Positions 47,012 to 55,302 of a stretch of DNA of 64,000 nucleotides are shown here, piece by piece; positions within the stretch are counted from its first letter, which is position 1; every line of letters begins with the position of its first letter. The notes below the pieces were generated by a model, which did not search any database, was not told where the DNA came from, and saw nothing but the letters and a program-made list of their open reading frames with translations. A program made the position numbers and the translations under genes. This DNA comes from Oceanimonas baumannii. GTDB taxonomy: Bacteria; Pseudomonadota; Gammaproteobacteria; Enterobacterales; Aeromonadaceae. The stretch lies in contig NZ_NQJF01000010.1 of the NCBI RefSeq assembly GCF_002245495.1, positions 1-64,000 of the forward strand. Reading direction: 5' to 3'.

Positions 47012-47500
47012 TTAGTGGTGATGATGGCCTGCGTCGGAAGCCTTTTCCATCTTTTGGGAATCATTCGCATCCACTGAAATTTCCACTTTCACCTGGCCTG
47101 CCTGTTCAAAATGCAGGGTCAGGGGAAAACGTTCACCTTCTTTCGGAACCTGCTTCAGGCCCATCAGCATCAGATGATGACCACCCGGTGCCAGCGTCAC
47201 CGTCTCACCTGCCGGCACCGGCAGGTTTTTGAGCTGGCGCATTTTCATCATGTCGCCGTCCATGATATGCGTGTGGATCTCTACCCGTTCAGCCACCGGG
47301 CTCTCGGCACCGAGCAATACATCACCGCCCTTGCCATTATTGTTGATCACCAGATAAGCACTGCCGTTCGAAGCCATCGGCGGGGCCGGACGGCTCCATG
47401 GATGATCGATATGCAACCCGCCCTGCTTATAGTCATGGGCCATGGCGCCGGTGGTGCTCAGCAACAACAGGGAAGCGAGCGTGCTACGGATTATGTTCAT
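47012..47500 (-). CDS. Periplasmic copper chaperone PCuAC
   Basis: 162 residues with a signal peptide (about 1-21, ends A-M-A). PCuAC (DUF461) Cu(I) site: His and Met ligands in E-I-H-T-H-I, M-M-K-M, and H-H-L-M-L-M-G-L (the H-M-x10-M-x21-H-x-M pattern). The C-terminus ends in a His-rich tail (H-H-H-H) that may bind extra copper. Delivers copper to cytochrome c oxidase. An attenuator-like hairpin stands 19 bases before the start codon. Confidence 0.93.
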   Translation of the reverse strand: MNIIRSTLASLLLLSTTGAMAHDYKQGGLHIDHPWSRPAPPMASNGSAYLVINNNGKGGDVLLGAESPVAERVEIHTHIMDGDMMKMRQLKNLPVPAGETVTLAPGGHHLMLMGLKQVPKEGERFPLTLHFEQAGQVKVEISVDANDSQKMEKASDAGHHHH

Positions 47501-47518
47501 GTTTTCACTCCTTAAGAT

Positions 47519-47546
47519 AAAAAAATGCGGTACCGATTGGCACCGC
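47519..47546 (-). terminator. Hairpin with T-run just before the copper chaperone gene
   Basis: Minus strand: GCGGTGCC, loop AATC, GGTACCGC (one mismatch in 8 bp), then A and seven T. It lies after regA and ends 19 bases before the PCuAC start codon, with the ribosome site AAGGAGTG in between. It can end the regBA transcript or act as a leader attenuator. Confidence 0.7.
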
Positions 47547-47636
47547 CGGAATTCTTTTCACGGGCAGTGAAAGACGAGTCCCGCTCATACTAAAAAAAAT
47601 AAGCCACACTCACCATGCGGCACATTGTCGCAGTTG

Positions 47637-48167
47637 TCAGCGACTCACCGCATGTTTTTGCAGCATGCGCTGCAGAGAGCGTCTGTGCATACCCAGGGCC
47701 CTGGCGGTGGCCGAAATATTGCCGTCATGCTGCTGCAGCACAAACTGTACATATTCCCACTGATGGCGTTTAAGAGAAGGAGACTCCTCTTCAATATTGA
47801 TGCTGGCCGCCTGCTCGGCATCATCTTCCTCAAAGGCAGCAAGGATAGCGTCGATTTCTGCCGGTTTGGGCAAATACTGCACCGCTCCCAACTTGATGGC
47901 GGCAATGGCGGTGCTGATGCTGGCATAGCCGGTGAGCACCACAATACGCGCCTGAGGCTGAGCTAAAACCAGCTCCGGCAACAATTGCAGGCCACTTTCC
48001 CCATCCAGGTTCAGATCCAGCAAAATACCCTGATAACGAGCCGGCAACGCCAGGGCCGCAGCGCCGGTCTGCGCCCATTCCAAACTAAGACCCCGGCGTT
48101 TAAACCCCCGGCACAGCAGACGGGCAAAGGTATCGTTATCATCTACCAGCAAAAAATCGGTCATCAT
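47637..48167 (-). CDS. regA: Response regulator of the RegA/PrrA/ActR family
   Basis: 176 residues: receiver domain (about 1-115; acidic pair D-D near 9, phospho-Asp in I-L-L-D-L-N-L near 50, Lys in P-K-P) and a Fis-like C-terminal HTH with A-R-A-L-G-M-H-R-R-S-L-Q-R-M-L-Q-K, the RegA signature. Its start overlaps the regB stop (ATGA). RegBA systems respond to the redox state of the quinone pool; here the neighbours are a copper chaperone for the oxidase. Confidence 0.92.
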   Translation of the reverse strand: MMTDFLLVDDNDTFARLLCRGFKRRGLSLEWAQTGAAALALPARYQGILLDLNLDGESGLQLLPELVLAQPQARIVVLTGYASISTAIAAIKLGAVQYLPKPAEIDAILAAFEEDDAEQAASINIEEESPSLKRHQWEYVQFVLQQHDGNISATARALGMHRRSLQRMLQKHAVSR

Positions 48168-49435
48168 GAGATGAATTCCAGTGGCAGTAAAATACGAGCA
48201 TAAACGCCGCCCTCGGCGTGATTACTGAGCTCCAGCCGACCATTCAGCCGCGACAGGGTGGCGTGCGACAACCAGACACCCAGGCCCAGACCTGCGGGTT
48301 TGACCGAGTCAAACTGATCCAGCCCGGCCCGGCGCAGCTGGGCCTCACTCAGCACGCCGCTGCGGTTGTGCACCCCCAACTCCCAGTCACCGTTGCGGTG
48401 CAGCCGGGTGTGCAGATCTATTCGTCCCTCTCCGGCATCGGCGGCATTATTAAGTATATTAAACAGCGCTGGCCAGAACAGCGGGCTAAGCCGCACTTCC
48501 CGGTCTTGCGAAGCGGCCGGACGCTGCCACTCAACCCGGACTTCCGGTCTCAGGTTCTGCCACTGCGCCAGGCGCTCACCAAGGGCACGATACAGCCATA
48601 CCGGCTCCTGTTCTGCCTGGCTCTGGTGCTTGAGCCTGCTCAGGATCTCGGCGCACTGCTTCAGTTGTGCATGGGCCAGTTGCAAATCTTCCTGCACTTC
48701 ATCCGGCAGATTGGAGGTTTCGCGCAGCTCTTCGTTAAGCAAAAACAGATTGTTAAGAGGAGTGGACAACTGGTGAGTCAGGCTCGCCGCCTCCATCGCC
48801 AGTACTAGCAAGCGCTCGTCGGTATCCTGCCTCTGGTAGGCCTGGTTCAGCCGGCGCTCCCGCTCCCCCAGTATGCGCACCAGGCGCGACACACAGGCGG
48901 TAATCAGCCCCGCCGACAGCGCAAAGGTCAGCCACATCCCCACCAGATGCATGTTAAACAGTGCTTCATGATCACCATGGCCGGTATGTTGCTCCGCCGG
49001 CAGGGGTAAGTACCAGAAGAACAGCATTAAATACAGCCCGGTGGCCTGGGCCGTCAGCCACCATGAAAAGCGTGGCGGACACACCAGCGCCGCCATCACC
49101 AGCGGCAGCAAAAACAGCACCGCCAGCGGGTTACTGGCACCGCCGGTCAGCCCCAGTACAATGGCCAGCGCCAGTATATCCAGCAGCAGGCCGAGAGCCA
49201 GCAGCCACTGCGCTGGCCGGCCGTTACGCCAGTTACGGCTCAGCCACAGGTTCACGCCGGCCATGCTCGCCGCCACCGCCGCCAGAGGCAGCAAGGGCAG
49301 GGCCAGTTGCATTGAGTAAAACACCAGCAGGCTGCTACCAAGCACGGCCGAAAATGCCCAGCGGCTATACAGGCTGAAGCGCAATACTCTGTCCAGATCG
49401 AGCAGCGGCAGGGTAGCTGAGAGAGGTTTGGTCAT
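48164..49435 (-). CDS. regB: Sensor histidine kinase of the RegB/PrrB family
   Basis: 423 residues from ATG 49,435; the frame stays open upstream but those residues are not family-like. Six membrane segments (about 20-190) include G-G-A-S-N-P-L, the ubiquinone-linked G-G-x-x-N-P motif. Histidine phosphoacceptor in L-T-H-Q-L-S-T-P-L, then C-A-E-I-L near the position of the redox Cys of RegB, and an ATP-binding domain with N-N-A-A-D-A-G and G-L-G-L-G-V-W-L-S. Canonical RegB length is about 430-460. Confidence 0.92.
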   Translation of the reverse strand: MTKPLSATLPLLDLDRVLRFSLYSRWAFSAVLGSSLLVFYSMQLALPLLPLAAVAASMAGVNLWLSRNWRNGRPAQWLLALGLLLDILALAIVLGLTGGASNPLAVLFLLPLVMAALVCPPRFSWWLTAQATGLYLMLFFWYLPLPAEQHTGHGDHEALFNMHLVGMWLTFALSAGLITACVSRLVRILGERERRLNQAYQRQDTDERLLVLAMEAASLTHQLSTPLNNLFLLNEELRETSNLPDEVQEDLQLAHAQLKQCAEILSRLKHQSQAEQEPVWLYRALGERLAQWQNLRPEVRVEWQRPAASQDREVRLSPLFWPALFNILNNAADAGEGRIDLHTRLHRNGDWELGVHNRSGVLSEAQLRRAGLDQFDSVKPAGLGLGVWLSHATLSRLNGRLELSNHAEGGVYARILLPLEFIS

Positions 49436-49480
49436 GGCAACAAAACAAAACGCAAACAAAGCGTCATGGTAGCACAGACA

Positions 49481-49518
49481 AAAACGCCGGGAGTGCGGCG
49501 AAATGTCGCACTCCCGGC
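49481..49518 (-). terminator. Intrinsic terminator after the puuA-linked NhaC gene
   Basis: Minus strand GCCGGGAGTGCG, 9-base loop, CGCACTCCCGGC, then GTTTTTG: a perfect 12-bp stem. It lies 28 bases after the NhaC stop and separates the puuA operon from regBA. Confidence 0.88.
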
Positions 49519-49545
49519 TTAAGGCTAGTGAAGACCGGCCTGTGA

Positions 49546-51492
49546 TTATGAAGCCGCGGTTTCGGCACTCACGGCAGTACCGGCCTCGCTTTCCTCCGCA
49601 TCGGCACGCTTGCCCAGCAACCGCAGGCCGGCAGCCATGGCCAGAGAGCAGATAACAATGCCCAGCCACCAGGGCATGCCGTAGGCCACGGGCACAACGC
49701 CAAACAGAGTGGCGATCACACCCACAAACAGCGCATAAGGCAGCTGGGTACGCACATGCTCTACCAGACCGCAACCCGACGCCATGGCCGCCAGCAGCGT
49801 GGTTTCAGCCAGCGGAGAGCAATGATCTCCCCATACCGCCCCCGCCAGCACCGCCGCCACCGAGGCATAGAACAGATGCATGGCTTGCGGGTCCCCGGCC
49901 AGCCCGTGATGCTGCAGCACCGCCCAGGCCAGCGGTACCACCAGTGGCATCATGATACCCATCACCCCCCAGGAAGAGCCGGTCGCAAAGGCAGTAAAGG
50001 CCGACAGCATAAACACACTGACCGGGATCAGCTCCGGCTGCAAGCTGTCACTGAGCACGCTCACCAGGTAGTCGCTGGTATTCAGCGTCTCATTCACCGA
50101 CGACAACGCCCAGGCCATCATCAGGATAGTGATGGGCAGCAGCATCGACTTCACCCCTTCAAACCAGTAGTGCGCAGCCTCATCCATGCTCAGCAGCCCC
50201 TGAATACGGGTCATCACCAGAGCAACCAGAGTACTGAGCAGAGAGCCCCACATCATGGCGGTAAAGGAATCACTGTTACCGAACACATCACGCAGGCCGG
50301 CCTCGTCAGGAAAACCCAGCTCGCTCATCCCGGTATACCAGATTCCCCCAAGCGTGGTGAACACCAGTACCGTCATCGGAATAATGGCGTTCAGGGCCCG
50401 GTGGGGAATACCCGGCTTGGCGTCAATGCTGGCTTCCTCGGCAATGGCTTCCCGGTCGGTGAGTTCGTCGTCCGCTTCCAGTTGCTGCCTCACTGCTCTT
50501 TGCTCAGCCTTGAGCATGGGACCAAAGTCACGGCCGGAAAGGCTGATCATAAACACAAACACCAGCGCCAGAATGGGATAAAAACTGTAGCTGATCGAAG
50601 CCATAAACACGCCGTAGGCAGATCCCTCAAATCCGTCCACCAGCCGGAGCGCCTCGTCAATCAATCCCACCTGGAAACCAATCCAGGTGGTCACCAGCAA
50701 AATGGCAGATACCGGAGCGGCGGTGGAGTCCACCAGGTAGGCCAGTTTTTCCCGGGAGATCCGCAGCCGGTCGGTGATGTTGCGCATGGTATTGCCCACA
50801 ATCAGGGCATTGGCGTAGTCATCAAAGAAGATGGCAGTACCCAGCAGACCGGTAGTGGTCTGTGCACTGCGCCGGCCACGCACAAAACGGGTAATGTGCC
50901 GGGCAATACCGACGGTGCCACCATTGCGGGAGATAATGCCCACCATACCGCCGATCAACAGACAGAACAGCACCACCGACATATGCTCGGAATCGCTGGC
51001 GGCAGCCAGCACGTGTACATTCACCGAGTCGAGCACACTGTTAAGCAGCTTGTCGCCGGCTAGGCCATATCCCAGCCAGCCACCACAACAAATGGCAACG
51101 AACAGTGCCAGAATCACCTGCCGGAACGCCAGCGCCAACACAATGGCCAACATCGCCGGCACCACCGACAACCAGGCAGCAATAGCCGGGCTGCCGGCCT
51201 CGGCCAGTACGGTGCCGGCTTCATCCTGCAGGCTGAGCGCCAGGCTGTCGGCTCCGGTCACCAGCTCAATGATAGCCTCTCCGTCATTCAGCATGACCGG
51301 CAGCCGCTCTTCTCCCTGTACCAGCCATAAAGGCTGGTCGCTGACACCGCTCACTGTTACCTCAAAGGGAATCCCCTTCAGCACCAGGGGGGGCGCCTCC
51401 AGGGTGAGACCACTGGCCCGGGCCAGCCCGGGCAACAGCAGGATCAGGGCCAGCAGCGGCATCAGCCAGCGTCGAAAGTTACATCCTTCCAT
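49546..51492 (-). CDS. NhaC-family carrier with an N-terminal exported beta domain, puuA-linked
   Basis: 648 residues. Signal-like start (M-E-G-C-N-F-R-R-W then a hydrophobic stretch, cut near A-R-A), a beta-rich ~80-residue exported domain (about 28-115), then an NhaC/ion-transporter body with about 12 segments: F-F-D-D-Y-A-N-A-L-I-V-G and V-D-S-T-A-A-P-V-S near 320-360, G-D-H-C-S-P-L-A-E near 575. ATG chosen with GGAGA before it. It follows puuA by 13 bases, so it is in the same operon. Na+/H+ antiport is the family label; a polyamine or amino-acid substrate is my inference. Confidence 0.82.
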   Translation of the reverse strand: MEGCNFRRWLMPLLALILLLPGLARASGLTLEAPPLVLKGIPFEVTVSGVSDQPLWLVQGEERLPVMLNDGEAIIELVTGADSLALSLQDEAGTVLAEAGSPAIAAWLSVVPAMLAIVLALAFRQVILALFVAICCGGWLGYGLAGDKLLNSVLDSVNVHVLAAASDSEHMSVVLFCLLIGGMVGIISRNGGTVGIARHITRFVRGRRSAQTTTGLLGTAIFFDDYANALIVGNTMRNITDRLRISREKLAYLVDSTAAPVSAILLVTTWIGFQVGLIDEALRLVDGFEGSAYGVFMASISYSFYPILALVFVFMISLSGRDFGPMLKAEQRAVRQQLEADDELTDREAIAEEASIDAKPGIPHRALNAIIPMTVLVFTTLGGIWYTGMSELGFPDEAGLRDVFGNSDSFTAMMWGSLLSTLVALVMTRIQGLLSMDEAAHYWFEGVKSMLLPITILMMAWALSSVNETLNTSDYLVSVLSDSLQPELIPVSVFMLSAFTAFATGSSWGVMGIMMPLVVPLAWAVLQHHGLAGDPQAMHLFYASVAAVLAGAVWGDHCSPLAETTLLAAMASGCGLVEHVRTQLPYALFVGVIATLFGVVPVAYGMPWWLGIVICSLAMAAGLRLLGKRADAEESEAGTAVSAETAAS

Positions 51493-51505
51493 GGGTTGTC
51501 TCCTG

Positions 51506-52879
51506 TCAGACCGAACGCAGATACCAGTCATACTCCTGAGAGCTGACATGGCGCATAAACAGTTGTCGTTCGCCGTAACGGTTGGCGTGGTACACGCGGC
51601 AGAACTCCTGGCCCAGATATTCCGGCAGGATCTCATTGCGCTGCCACTGATCCAGAGCCTGGATCCAGCTGTTGGGCAGACTGGGAGGATGGCTGGCATA
51701 GGCGTTGCCGGTGGCGGGCTCGGGCGCTTGCAGCTGATGAGTCAGGCCATAATGAATGCCAGCCAGAATGCTGGCTACCAGCAGGTAGGGGTTGGCATCA
51801 GCACCGGCCACACGGTGCTCCAAACGACGGGCTGCGGGATTGCCACCAGGCACGCGTACCGCCACAGTGCGGTTGTCGGCACCCCAGGTCTGGCTCATGG
51901 GCACATAATAGCCGGGCTGAAAACGGCGGTAGCTGTTGGCATTGGGTGCAAACACCACCATCGACTCGGGCATCAGCGCCAGCACCCCGGCCACCGCCTG
52001 TTGCAATAGCTCACTGCCCAGAGCCTGCTCGTTGTTACCGCAGAAAAGGTTATTGCCGTCGTTATCCACCAGGCTTACATGAATATGAGTACCGCTGCCC
52101 GCCTCCTGGTTGTAGGGCTTGGCCATAAAGGTGGCTTCCATGCTGTGGCGCGCCGCCACGCCCTTGATCAGCCGCTTGAGCAACACCGCTTCATCGCAGG
52201 CCTGCATGGCATCGGGTCTGTGCTTGAGGTTGATCTCGAACTGGCCCGGAGCACACTCGGCAATAGCGGTGTCCACCGGCAGATTCTGGGTCAGCGCCGC
52301 TTGCTGAATGCTTTCAAGGAAGTCGCAATAATCATCAAGATCCGACAATGAATATACTTGGCACTGACGATCCCGTTTACCGCTCACCGGCGATACCGGT
52401 GGCTGCAGCTGGTGTTCTTCGTCCCGCTCCCGATCGATCACGTAAAACTCGGTTTCCACCGCCACCACCGGCGTCAGTCCCAACGTGGAAAAACGATCCA
52501 GAACCCTCTGCAGCACATGGCGAGGATCGTACACAAAGGGATTATGATCATTTTCATACATGCTCATTAATAACTGGGCACAGGGTCTGTCCTGCCAGGG
52601 CACCCGGCTCAGGGTTCCAGGCACCGGAAAGCACAGCCGGTCACCTTCGCCCTGATCCAGGCCCAGCCCGGTTTCTTCAATCGTGTTGCCATTGATGTCG
52701 AGGGCAAACAGCGAAGCCGGCAGGCAAACCCCTTCCTCATAGGCCTTGAGCAGGCTGTCACGAGGAATGCGCTTACCGCGGATCACCCCGTTGATGTCAC
52801 CGATCATCAGATCGATGGAATTAATATCCGGGTTTCGTTCCAGAAACTCCCGGGCTTCTTGCATGCCCCTGTCACTCAT
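51506..52879 (-). CDS. puuA: Gamma-glutamylputrescine synthetase (glutamine synthetase family)
   Basis: 457 residues, glutamine synthetase fold. Ligates glutamate to putrescine with ATP, the first step of the Puu pathway. Conserved E-x-E-F-Y-V, E-x-x-P-G-Q-F-E, K-P-x-x-x-x-x-G-S-G-x-H-I-H-V-S-L and N-P-A-A-R-R-L-E-H-R segments are in order. The ATG four codons into the frame (52,879) has GGAGGT at the right distance. Divergent from puuD; a PuuR-like box and inverted repeats lie between. PuuA-like enzymes differ in substrate (other amines are possible). Confidence 0.9.
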   Translation of the reverse strand: MSDRGMQEAREFLERNPDINSIDLMIGDINGVIRGKRIPRDSLLKAYEEGVCLPASLFALDINGNTIEETGLGLDQGEGDRLCFPVPGTLSRVPWQDRPCAQLLMSMYENDHNPFVYDPRHVLQRVLDRFSTLGLTPVVAVETEFYVIDRERDEEHQLQPPVSPVSGKRDRQCQVYSLSDLDDYCDFLESIQQAALTQNLPVDTAIAECAPGQFEINLKHRPDAMQACDEAVLLKRLIKGVAARHSMEATFMAKPYNQEAGSGTHIHVSLVDNDGNNLFCGNNEQALGSELLQQAVAGVLALMPESMVVFAPNANSYRRFQPGYYVPMSQTWGADNRTVAVRVPGGNPAARRLEHRVAGADANPYLLVASILAGIHYGLTHQLQAPEPATGNAYASHPPSLPNSWIQALDQWQRNEILPEYLGQEFCRVYHANRYGERQLFMRHVSSQEYDWYLRSV

Positions 52880-52927
52880 GGTGACCTCCATGTTGCGTTT
52901 TAATAACCATCAATAATTCCATTTGTT

Positions 52928-52942
52928 ATAGGATAATGAACA
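52928..52942 (+). promoter_or_regulatory. PuuR-like binding site
   Basis: The 15-mer ends in ATAATGAACA, which matches the last ten bases of the E. coli PuuR site (AAAATATAATGAACA). It lies 49 bases upstream of puuA in the divergent puuA-puuD region. A PuuR-like HTH-cupin protein is encoded at 63,091-63,669. Confidence 0.6.
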
Positions 52943-52971
52943 AAACAAGGCAATCACCCAGCAACAAAAAA

Positions 52972-53019
52972 GGTTAAATAGTTGTAAAAAATAGTTAACC
53001 ACATCACACTATTTAAACC
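52972..53019. promoter_or_regulatory. Nested inverted repeats in the puuA-puuD intergenic region
   Basis: GGTTAAATAGTT at 52,972 on, ATAGTTAACC ending at 53,000, and ACTATTTAAACC at 53,008-53,019: the first pairs with either of the next two as inverted repeats. The region is A/T-rich in a G/C-rich chromosome. Likely operator or promoter for puuA and puuD; which protein binds is not visible. Confidence 0.5.
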
Positions 53020-53142
53020 TAAACACCGAAATAACACGCTTTTTAGCTGGATTTTACCTCATTAGCATGCTTCCATAATCCCATCAAGCCGACGGCGAGA
53101 GCCGTTGAATATATAAACCAACTGGTTTAAGCAGGTGCAACA

Positions 53143-53904
53143 ATGGAAAGAATAATGCACAAGCCTCTGATCGGCGTTACCGCCTGTCAGCGACAAATTG
53201 AAGGGCATCAGTGCCACATGGTGGTCAACAAATACGTGGACGCCCTGCGCCACTCAGCGCAGGTAGAAGTAGTGCTGTTGCCGGCCCTGGCCGAGGGTCT
53301 GAATGAAGGGATCCTCAGCCGGCTCGATGGACTTTGCCTGACCGGCAGTTACAGCAACGTTGATCCACGCCACTATGCTGCGGATCGGGATCCTGCCGAA
53401 TGCCGGCTGGATCCCGATCGGGACGGATCCGCACTGTCGCTGATCCGCGCCGCCCGCCGGCTGCAACTGCCGCTGCTGGGGATCTGCCGCGGTCTGCAGG
53501 AAATGAACGTGGCCTGGGGCGGCAGCCTGCGCCAGCCGCTGCAGGAACTTCCCGGACTGATGGATCACCGCGAGCCGGACACTCCTGGTGTCAATGGCCA
53601 CTATGAGCCGGCCCATTCCCTCAACCTGAATCCGGACGGCCTGCTGTACCGGCTCACCGGTGAGCTGAATTTCGAGGTGAATTCATTACACCAACAGGGT
53701 ATCGATCGCCTCGGCGACGGCCTGCTGGCCGAGGCCCTGGCACCGGACGGACTGGTGGAAGCCATCAGTGATCCCACCTTGCCTTTTGCCCTGGGCGTGC
53801 AGTGGCATCCGGAGTGGCGCACCGATGAACATCCGCTCTATGCCGCCATTTTTACCGCCTTTGGCGAAGCCTGCGCGCACTATCGTCAGCGCGTCAACGC
53901 CTGA
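53143..53904 (+). CDS. puuD: Gamma-glutamyl-GABA hydrolase
   Basis: 253 residues, class I glutamine amidotransferase-like (C26). Splits gamma-glutamyl-GABA to glutamate and GABA. Nucleophile Cys in G-I-C-R-G-L-Q-E near residue 110, His and Glu in Q-W-H-P-E-W near 225. N-terminus MERIM aligns with the E. coli PuuD start MENIM. Head of a plus-strand run puuD-transaminase-puuC. Start has AGGTG upstream; a second ATG four codons on is possible. Confidence 0.93.
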   Translation: MERIMHKPLIGVTACQRQIEGHQCHMVVNKYVDALRHSAQVEVVLLPALAEGLNEGILSRLDGLCLTGSYSNVDPRHYAADRDPAECRLDPDRDGSALSLIRAARRLQLPLLGICRGLQEMNVAWGGSLRQPLQELPGLMDHREPDTPGVNGHYEPAHSLNLNPDGLLYRLTGELNFEVNSLHQQGIDRLGDGLLAEALAPDGLVEAISDPTLPFALGVQWHPEWRTDEHPLYAAIFTAFGEACAHYRQRVNA

Positions 53905-53930
53905 ACAACATGAACGAAAAGGACACCATC

Positions 53931-55292
53931 ATGCATCAGTACAATACCCAAGACCTGCGCGAACAAGACGGCCGTCATCATCTGCATCCCTTTACCGACA
54001 CCAAGGATCTGGGCTGCAACAGCCGCATCATTACCGGTGCCGAGGGCATCTATATTGTGGATTCAGAAGGGAACCGTATTCTCGACGCCATGGCCGGCCT
54101 GTGGTGTGTTAACCTGGGTTATGGCCGCCAGGAACTGGTAGATGCCGCCGCCGCCCAGATGACAGAGCTGCCCTACTACAACAACTTTTTCAAAACCGCC
54201 CATCCGCCGGCAATCAAGCTGGCCAAAAAACTCACCGAGCTGGCCCCGGAGCACATTAATCATGTGTTCTTTACCGGCTCCGGCTCCGAGTCTAACGACA
54301 CGGTCGTACGCATGGTACGTCGCTACTGGCAGCTCAAGGGCCAACCGGAAAAAACCGTGATCATCGGCCGGCGTAACGGCTACCACGGCTCCACCGTGGC
54401 CGGCGCCAGCCTGGGCGGCATGGCTCCCATGCACGAACAGGGTGGCCCCATGCTGGCTGACGTCGAGCACATCGCTCAGCCCTACTGGTTCGGCGAAGGC
54501 CGGGAAATGAGCCCGACAGAGTTCGGCGTGCTGGCAGCTCAGTCCCTGGAGCAGAAAATCAAGGAGCTGGGCGTAGACCGGGTAGCGGCCTTTATCGCCG
54601 AGCCGGTGCAGGGTGCCGGCGGCGTGATCATTCCGCCCGAGAGCTACTGGCCCGAAATTCAGCGTATTTGCGATCACTACGGCATTCTGCTGATCGCCGA
54701 CGAGGTCATCTGCGGCTTTGGCCGGCTGGGCCAGTGGTTCGGCAGTCAGCATTTCAACATCAAGCCCGATCTTATGCCCATCGCCAAGGGGCTGTCTTCC
54801 GGCTACCTGCCTATCGGTGGCGTGCTGGTAGGTGATCGGGTGGCCGAGACCTTGATCGAGCAAGGCGGCGAGTTCTACCACGGCTTTACCTACTCCGGTC
54901 ACCCTGCCTGTGCCGCCGTGGCACTGCGCAACCTGGAGCTGATGGAAGAAGGCGGTGTACTGGAGCACGTGCGCGAGGTAGCCGCACCCTATTTTGCCGA
55001 GCGCTGGGCCAGCCTGGCGGATCACCCGCTGGTGGGCGAGGCACGCAGCCTGGGATTACTGGGCGCTCTGGAGCTGGTGGCCGACAAGAGTACCCTGGCA
55101 CGTTTTGAGCCGGGCATCGGCGGCCGCTGCCGGGACAACTGCTTTAACACCGGTATCGTAATGCGTTCCGTGGGCGAAACCATGGTGGTGTCTCCGCCCC
55201 TGGTGATCACCAAGCCCGAGATCGACGATCTGGTCCGTCTGGCCCGCGAAAGCCTGGACGCCACCGCCCGCCAGCTGGGCATCATGAGCTGA
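53931..55292 (+). CDS. spuC: Class III aminotransferase, putrescine/polyamine type (SpuC-like)
   Basis: 453 residues, PLP fold type I. The PLP Lys lies in M-P-I-A-K-G-L-S-S-G-Y near residue 285 and the D-E-V-I-C-G-F-G-R metal-like motif near 255. It fits the putrescine-pyruvate and related omega-amine transaminases. In this gene set it takes the place of the oxidase PuuB of E. coli, which is absent: it could deaminate gamma-glutamylputrescine or putrescine itself. The ATG at 53,931 has AAAAGGA 8 bases upstream; an ATG at 53,910 is also possible. Confidence 0.86.
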   Translation: MHQYNTQDLREQDGRHHLHPFTDTKDLGCNSRIITGAEGIYIVDSEGNRILDAMAGLWCVNLGYGRQELVDAAAAQMTELPYYNNFFKTAHPPAIKLAKKLTELAPEHINHVFFTGSGSESNDTVVRMVRRYWQLKGQPEKTVIIGRRNGYHGSTVAGASLGGMAPMHEQGGPMLADVEHIAQPYWFGEGREMSPTEFGVLAAQSLEQKIKELGVDRVAAFIAEPVQGAGGVIIPPESYWPEIQRICDHYGILLIADEVICGFGRLGQWFGSQHFNIKPDLMPIAKGLSSGYLPIGGVLVGDRVAETLIEQGGEFYHGFTYSGHPACAAVALRNLELMEEGGVLEHVREVAAPYFAERWASLADHPLVGEARSLGLLGALELVADKSTLARFEPGIGGRCRDNCFNTGIVMRSVGETMVVSPPLVITKPEIDDLVRLARESLDATARQLGIMS

Positions 55293-55302
55293 GGAGGCAA
55301 AC

